A DNA stretch of 11,505 nt from Micavibrio sp. UBA2020. Lineage in GTDB: Bacteria > Pseudomonadota > Alphaproteobacteria > Micavibrionales > UBA2020. A program made the position numbers and the translations under genes. A model generated the notes under the pieces. It was not told where the DNA came from. It saw nothing but the letters and a program-made list of their open reading frames with translations, and did no database searches. Location: contig DDBY01000045.1 in NCBI GenBank assembly GCA_002334985.1, forward strand, positions 1 through 11,505, given 5' to 3'. This document shows, piece by piece, positions 7,685-11,505 of the stretch (the first letter of the stretch is position 1; every line of letters starts with the position of its first letter).

Positions 7685-9172
7685 ATGACCGATACCACCC
7701 GCCCGCAAGACAGCGAAAAATCAGCCATGGAGGCCTCGGGGCTGCGTGCGTGGCGCAACCGCATGGGCTGGTCGCGGGATGAGGCGGCGGGGCAGTTGAA
7801 CCTGAAGCGCGATACCTACAAAAAGCTGGAGAACGGCCAGCGCCCCATCACGGCGCGTCTGGCGGCGGAGATTGACCGGCTGGAAAAACTCGGTGCGGGC
7901 AGGGTGCAGCCGCCTGTTGCCGATGCGCGCGCCGCCATCCATGTTGTCGGCGGCGGCACGATTGTGCATGTGCGCAACCATCTGGCGCTGGCGGCGCCTG
8001 CCTATGGCTCCACCGCGCGGGAAATTGCGGGTATCTGCACGCGCCTTGGCCACAGCACGCGCCTGACGCTGACGCGCATGGCCGACGCATCATCCCCTTA
8101 CGAAACCAATGACGATATGGCGCGTCTGGCGGGGGAGATTGTGGATAACCCGCATACCAAAATCGTTTTCTGGAACCCTGCCATTTGCGATTTCAACGGC
8201 AGCATCGACGACGTCGCGCCGGGACGCAAGGCGCAGCGCATGAAAACCGCGGCGGGCGAAACGCAGATGAAGCTGACACCGGCGGATAAAATCGTCTCCG
8301 GCATCCGCAAGGAGCGCAAGGATATTTTCCTCGTCGCCTTCAAGACCACAACGGGCGCGAGCGAGGATGAAATGTATCTGGCCGGTCTCAAATTGATGAA
8401 AGGCGCCCATATCAACCTTGTGCTGGTGAACGACGTGGTCACGCGCATGAACATGGTGATTTGCCCCGAAGAAGCCCGCTATCACGTCACGACCGAACGG
8501 GTCGAGGCGCTCGAGGGGCTGGTTGAAATGGCGCTCATGCGCTCCCGCGCGACGTTCACGCGCTCGACCGTTGTCGAAGGTGCGGCGGGGGTTGAGTGGA
8601 AATCAGAGCTTATCAGCGATAACCTGCGCGCGGTGGTTGACCATTGCATCAAACGCGGCGCCTATAAACCTGTGCAAACCAAAACGCGCGGCGCTGTGAC
8701 GGCGGGGCATTTCGCGGTGCGCGGGCCGGACGGGAAAATCATTACATCGCGCCGCTGGTCGAATTTCAATCTGCTCAAAGAAAACGGCATGGTGCTGATT
8801 GAGCCCAGAGGACGCGATAAAGTCATCGCCTATGGCGGCAAACCGTCGGTGGGCGGGCAAAGCCAGCGGATTATTTTCGAAGAGCATCCTGCGCTTGATA
8901 ACATCGTGCATTTCCATTGCCCGCTGAAGCCGGATGCGCCGGATAAAATCCCCCTGCGCGACCAGCGCCCCTTTGAATGCGGCAGCCATGAATGCGGCAA
9001 AAATACGTCGGACGGCCTGCGTGAAATCGAAGATGGCATATGGGCCGTGATGCTCGACCAGCACGGGCCGAATATCGTGTACCGCAGCGATGTACCGGCG
9101 GCGCGGGTGATTGACCTGATTGAGCGCAATTTCGACCTCGACGATAAAACGGGCGGGCATGTCCATGACTGA
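7685..9172 (+). CDS. XRE-type HTH / CoaB-like (DFP) / class II aldolase-like fusion protein
   Basis: This is a 495-aa, apparently cytosolic, three-domain protein that I cannot assign to a named family. Residues 19-66 form a Cro/CI-type helix-turn-helix (GWSRDEAAGQLNLKRDTYKK, then LENG). Residues 83-290 resemble the CoaB half of CoaBC (DFP family): GGGT (89-92), NPAICDF (164-170) in the place of the CoaB AAVADY motif, a basic RKAQRMK patch (181-187), LVAFKTTTG and LVLVND (245-250). Residues 305-486 resemble class II aldolase/adducin proteins: AGHFAVR for the GNxS region, KPS, VHFH with His409 and His411, and DQHGPN with His460, the expected metal triad. The CoaB signature Arg and Asn appear lost, so genuine CoA synthesis is doubtful. 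The protein is probably a metabolite-responsive regulator or a regulated enzyme that controls the operators just upstream. Its stop lies inside the next gene, so they are translationally coupled. The domain calls come from motif reading alone. Confidence 0.85.
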   Translation: MTDTTRPQDSEKSAMEASGLRAWRNRMGWSRDEAAGQLNLKRDTYKKLENGQRPITARLAAEIDRLEKLGAGRVQPPVADARAAIHVVGGGTIVHVRNHLALAAPAYGSTAREIAGICTRLGHSTRLTLTRMADASSPYETNDDMARLAGEIVDNPHTKIVFWNPAICDFNGSIDDVAPGRKAQRMKTAAGETQMKLTPADKIVSGIRKERKDIFLVAFKTTTGASEDEMYLAGLKLMKGAHINLVLVNDVVTRMNMVICPEEARYHVTTERVEALEGLVEMALMRSRATFTRSTVVEGAAGVEWKSELISDNLRAVVDHCIKRGAYKPVQTKTRGAVTAGHFAVRGPDGKIITSRRWSNFNLLKENGMVLIEPRGRDKVIAYGGKPSVGGQSQRIIFEEHPALDNIVHFHCPLKPDAPDKIPLRDQRPFECGSHECGKNTSDGLREIEDGIWAVMLDQHGPNIVYRSDVPAARVIDLIERNFDLDDKTGGHVHD

Positions 9173-9710
9173 TAGCGCCGCGGCATGGAAAAACCCGCTG
9201 CCGCTCCGGCTTGTGCTGTCGGATGATAGCGAGTCTTTCCGTACCTTGCCGCCGGATGCAACGGCCTTGCCGCTTGCGCCGCATCCGGGTGCCTATGGCG
9301 TGCAGCGTAAGAACCATGTGCATGAAGGCATCGACCTTTATTGCCCTGCTGGCACCCCCGTGCAGGCGGTGGAGGCAGGGACGGTCGTGGCCATCATTCC
9401 CTTCACAGGCGCGCAGGCGGGGTCGGATTGGTGGGAAAACACCGATGCCGTGCTGGTCGAGGGCGCGAGCGGCGTTGTGGTTTACGGCGAAATCTCCCCC
9501 GCCTGCAAAACGGGCGATGCGCTTTTGGCGGGCGATACTGTCGGCCATGTGGTCACCGTTTTGAAAAAAGACAAAGGCCGCCCCATGGCCATGCTGCATC
9601 TGGAGCTGCACGCGCATGGCGCGCGCGAAGCACCCGAATGGCCGGAGCGGGATAAAAGGCCAGCAAGCTTGCGCGACCCCACGCCGTTTTTGAAACAGGT
9701 GGCAGAATGA
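9159..9710 (+). CDS. M23/LytM-like domain protein, leaderless, catalytic histidines replaced
   Basis: This 183-aa protein carries an M23 (lysostaphin/LytM-type) peptidase fold, a family that normally cuts peptidoglycan cross-bridges. HEGIDLYCPAGTPVQAVEAG (55-74) supplies the zinc ligands His55 and Asp59. MLHLEL (145-150) supplies the third, His147. The two catalytic histidines appear replaced. The YGH position is YGE (109-111), and the first His of the HxH motif is Met145. There is no signal peptide or membrane segment, so the product should be cytosolic, which is odd for a wall hydrolase. A non-hydrolytic binding or scaffolding role is inferred, as for degenerate LytM factors such as EnvC. 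The ATG at 9159 overlaps the previous gene by 14 nt. ATG 9165 is equally possible, as neither has a strong ribosome site. A TTG at 9120 is less likely. It ends by a 4-nt overlap with the next gene. Confidence 0.82.
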   Translation: MSMTDSAAAWKNPLPLRLVLSDDSESFRTLPPDATALPLAPHPGAYGVQRKNHVHEGIDLYCPAGTPVQAVEAGTVVAIIPFTGAQAGSDWWENTDAVLVEGASGVVVYGEISPACKTGDALLAGDTVGHVVTVLKKDKGRPMAMLHLELHAHGAREAPEWPERDKRPASLRDPTPFLKQVAE

Positions 9711-10057
9711 AGAAACGCGATTTTATCAAAGCAGGCGATACCATTATTCCCATCGCATCCGTTGCGCGCGTGGATATATCCCGCATCGAGATGACGGGGC
9801 AGGTGGATATCACCCTCAAGGACGGACAGGTGCTGACGGCGCATGATTTTGATGCTTTCGAGGCGGTGATGCTGCTGCACCCCGCCGCGCTGGAGGGGCG
9901 CCGCTTGCGCTGGGCGAAAAACGCATGGGCGTTTCACAATCTGGTCGCGCACCCGCTGATGCAGGTCATGGTCTGGCTGGGCTTTAAACGCGCGGCCATC
10001 CGCCTGCATGACGTGACGGTGCCCAAGCCCGTGGGATTGCGCGTGGCGAAGTTCTAA
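9707..10057 (+). CDS. Conserved-looking hypothetical protein with HNLVAHP motif
   Basis: This is a 116-aa protein of unknown function. Its ATG overlaps the preceding stop as ATGA (9707-9710), and AGGTGG at 9697-9702 may serve as ribosome site, so translation is probably coupled to the M23-like gene. Residues 5-60 look beta-rich and compact (GDTIIPIASVARVDISRIE, then VDITLKDGQVLTAHDFDAFE), resembling a small barrel. The second half has Trp74, HNLVAHPL (77-84), a hydrophobic stretch MQVMVWLGF (85-93) and HDVTVPKP (101-108). The clustered His, Asn and Asp residues could bind a metal. The hydrophobic stretch is too short for a confident membrane helix, although membrane association is possible. 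No signal peptide is seen. I recall similar HNLVAHP proteins among proteobacterial hypotheticals but know no function. Position as third gene of the cassette suggests a shared task with the HTH fusion and the M23-like protein. Confidence 0.8.
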   Translation: MKKRDFIKAGDTIIPIASVARVDISRIEMTGQVDITLKDGQVLTAHDFDAFEAVMLLHPAALEGRRLRWAKNAWAFHNLVAHPLMQVMVWLGFKRAAIRLHDVTVPKPVGLRVAKF

Positions 10058-10127
10058 AATTGCCATAAATTTGCAGCCGGATACGGCGCATCGCTTGCGC
10101 TTGGGCGGGTTCTGGGGCAGACTCAAA

Positions 10128-10143
10128 CCCTGAATTTTCAGGG
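10128..10143 (+). terminator. Short hairpin after the three-gene cassette, possible terminator
   Basis: CCCTGAA (10128-10134) and TTCAGGG (10137-10143) are perfect inverted arms around a 2-nt centre, in practice probably a 5-bp stem with a 6-nt loop. The hairpin is followed by ATTTATT, a weak T-rich tail. It lies 70 nt after the hypothetical gene and 57 nt before the GTP cyclohydrolase gene. It could be a weak intrinsic terminator or an operator dyad; the sequence does not decide. A second small inverted repeat, GCCGC/GCGGC, lies at 10155-10170. The rest of this 143-nt gap shows no convincing promoter. Confidence 0.4.
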
Positions 10144-10200
10144 ATTTATTGTGCGCCGCAATATCGCGGCCACCGAGCCTACGGAAAGACTGCAAGCGCC

Positions 10201-11463
10201 ATGAAAAAGAACCGTCCGAATTCATCGTCCCATATCATCCTGACGTCGCACCCGCCCAAAGACGGCAAAGTGCCGAAGGTCAGCTGGGGCGCACAAACGC
10301 TGGAAGAGCGCGGCCCCCTGATTGCCAGCATGGCCGACCATGCAGCATCCAACGTCATCGGTGCGTATTCGGGCGCGTATTCGGTTTACCGCGCGATGGC
10401 GGTGGCGATTGGCGTTCTCGACCCGCTGCATGTGCCGGATTTGACCAACACGGCGCCTGCCGAAAAAATCGGCCCGCATCCGCAATGGACGGACCCCGAA
10501 AAAATCGTGAGCCTTGACCCTTGGGGCCACATGGTGGGCGATGCGTTTGACGATTACCGCAAAAAAGGCCTCGATGTGCGCCCGACGATTGCGGTGACAA
10601 AGGCGCATATCAACATGCCCGAAATCAAGGACGCGATTGCCGCCGGACGCCTGAAGCCTGATGGCGATATTCTGAAAGCCAATGGCGATGTGAAAGTCAC
10701 CAAGGCCGCGATTGACCCCGTGTGGTATCTGCCGGGCATTGCGAAGCGTTTTGAGATTGAGGAAACCGACCTTCGCCGCGCGCTGTTTGAATATTCGGGC
10801 GGCATGTTCCCCGAGCTGATTACGCGTAGCGATTTGAAAGTATTCCTGCCCCCCATCGGCGGGCATACGCTGTATTTCTTCGGCGATGTGTCCACGATTG
10901 GTAATCCGAATGTGAAGCTGGCCTGCCGTTTGCATGACGAATGCAATGGCTCGGACGTTTTCGGCTCCGACATCTGCACCTGCCGTCCGTACCTGTGCCA
11001 CGGTATCGAAATTTGCATCGAACAGGCGCAGCAGGGCGGCAACGGCCTGATTGTCTATAACCGCAAGGAAGGCCGTGCGCTCGGCGAGGTTACCAAGTTC
11101 CTCGTTTACAACGCGCGCAAGCGTCAGGAAGGCGGCGACCGCGCCGACAAATATTTCGAGCGCACCGAATGCGTGGCGGGCGTGCAGGATATGCGCTTCC
11201 AGCAGCTGATGCCCGATATTTTCCACTGGCTCGGCATCACCAAAATCGACCGTTTTGCCTCCATGAGCGATATGAAGTACAACGCGCTCAAATCACAGGG
11301 CATCGAAGTGGGCGAGCGTATTGAAATTCCGCCGTATCTCATCCCCGCCGACGCGTCGGTGGAGATGGAAGCGAAAAAAGCCGCCGGCTATTTCGCCGAG
11401 AAAACCGGCGTGATGCAGCAGGAAGACCTCAAGGATGTCAAAGGCCGCAGCCTTGAAGAATAA
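10201..11463 (+). CDS. GTP cyclohydrolase II family protein, URC1/Urg1-type with N-terminal GTP_CH_N domain
   Basis: This 420-aa protein is about twice the length of E. coli RibA. Residues 11-200 form an extra domain (starting HIILTSHPP, with AHINMPEI) that matches the GTP_CH_N type. Residues 205-380 form the cyclohydrolase II domain. The zinc site Cys-X10-Cys-X-Cys is present as Cys248, Cys259 and Cys261, followed by YNRKEGRALGE (286-296, RQEGRGIG in RibA) and QDMR (329-332). The canonical TNNPxK near the C-terminus reads SMSDMK (354-359). RibA opens GTP to a diaminopyrimidine for riboflavin. Homologues with this long N-terminus (yeast Urc1, fission yeast Urg1) act in uracil catabolism, which I consider the likelier role. 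No riboflavin genes are visible nearby. The start is supported by the domain beginning directly after it. GGAAAG at 10183-10188 is a weak, distant ribosome site. The following gene starts inside its 3' end, which suggests an operon. Confidence 0.92.
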   Translation: MKKNRPNSSSHIILTSHPPKDGKVPKVSWGAQTLEERGPLIASMADHAASNVIGAYSGAYSVYRAMAVAIGVLDPLHVPDLTNTAPAEKIGPHPQWTDPEKIVSLDPWGHMVGDAFDDYRKKGLDVRPTIAVTKAHINMPEIKDAIAAGRLKPDGDILKANGDVKVTKAAIDPVWYLPGIAKRFEIEETDLRRALFEYSGGMFPELITRSDLKVFLPPIGGHTLYFFGDVSTIGNPNVKLACRLHDECNGSDVFGSDICTCRPYLCHGIEICIEQAQQGGNGLIVYNRKEGRALGEVTKFLVYNARKRQEGGDRADKYFERTECVAGVQDMRFQQLMPDIFHWLGITKIDRFASMSDMKYNALKSQGIEVGERIEIPPYLIPADASVEMEAKKAAGYFAEKTGVMQQEDLKDVKGRSLEE

Positions 11464-11505
11464 CGATTTCGACCCTGCATTCGATATCGCCCTGATGACG
11501 GAAGC
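11435..11505 (+). CDS. Start of a downstream gene, truncated by the window edge
   Basis: An ATG at 11435 opens a frame that overlaps the end of the GTP cyclohydrolase gene by 29 nt and stays open to the window edge. AGGAAG at 11420-11425 lies 9 nt upstream, a good ribosome site. The visible N-terminus reads MSKAAALKNNDFDPAFDIAL and then MTEA. An in-frame ATG at 11495 is a weaker alternative. If the upstream gene is URC1-type, expected partners would be the URC4/Urg3 family (DUF1688) or a uracil phosphoribosyltransferase, but 23 residues are too few to tell. Confidence 0.6.
   Translation, partial: MSKAAALKNNDFDPAFDIALMTE

Noticed and set aside
9120..9158. Upstream TTG start for the M23-like gene.
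   Set aside because: It would extend the overlap with the fusion gene to 53 nt and adds no recognisable protein feature. The ATG codons at 9159 and 9165 fit better.
10058..10200. FMN riboswitch upstream of a RibA-like gene.
   Set aside because: I looked for the conserved FMN aptamer segments (such as the AGGGTTC and CCNACCGGCGGT-like blocks) and do not see them.
10149..10517. A 122-codon open frame starting in the gap before the GTP cyclohydrolase gene.
   Set aside because: It runs out of frame through the conserved N-terminal domain of that gene, and the translation looks random.

Overview
This window comes from a Gram-negative bacterium with high GC content (high fifties percent by eye). 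Envelope genes of the alpha-2-macroglobulin/PBP1C pair are followed by short, tightly packed or overlapping genes. Codon use and gene content fit an alphaproteobacterium, but nothing here fixes the lineage, so that is inference. All genes read on the + strand. There are no RNA genes, insertion sequences or CRISPR arrays that I can see.

Region 1 (1-7569) is an envelope-defence pair. The 3' part of a very large bacterial alpha-2-macroglobulin gene, cut by the left edge, overlaps a complete pbpC (penicillin-binding protein 1C) by 17 nt. In this widespread pairing the macroglobulin is thought to trap foreign proteases in the periplasm while PBP1C repairs damaged peptidoglycan. The A2M keeps its thioester (Cys-Trp-Glu-Gln). 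PBP1C keeps its glycosyltransferase, transpeptidase and C-terminal domains.

Region 2 (7570-10057) is the most unusual part. A 115-nt gap holds two tandem 15-bp dyads set 21 bp apart, giving four TACCC half-sites spaced by one helical turn. Three translationally coupled genes follow. The first encodes a 495-aa fusion of an XRE-type HTH domain, a CoaB-like (phosphopantothenoylcysteine synthetase) domain and a class II aldolase-like domain. The second encodes a leaderless M23/LytM-like domain that keeps its zinc ligands but has lost both catalytic histidines. The third encodes a 116-aa protein of unknown function with an HNLVAHP motif. I infer an autoregulated cassette in which a metabolite-binding or enzymatic transcription factor controls its own operon. 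I cannot name its function.

Region 3 (10058-11505) begins with a 143-nt gap containing a short hairpin. It continues with a 420-aa GTP cyclohydrolase II homologue that has the extra N-terminal domain of the URC1/Urg1 type, linked in other organisms to uracil catabolism rather than riboflavin synthesis. A further gene starts inside its 3' end and runs off the window.
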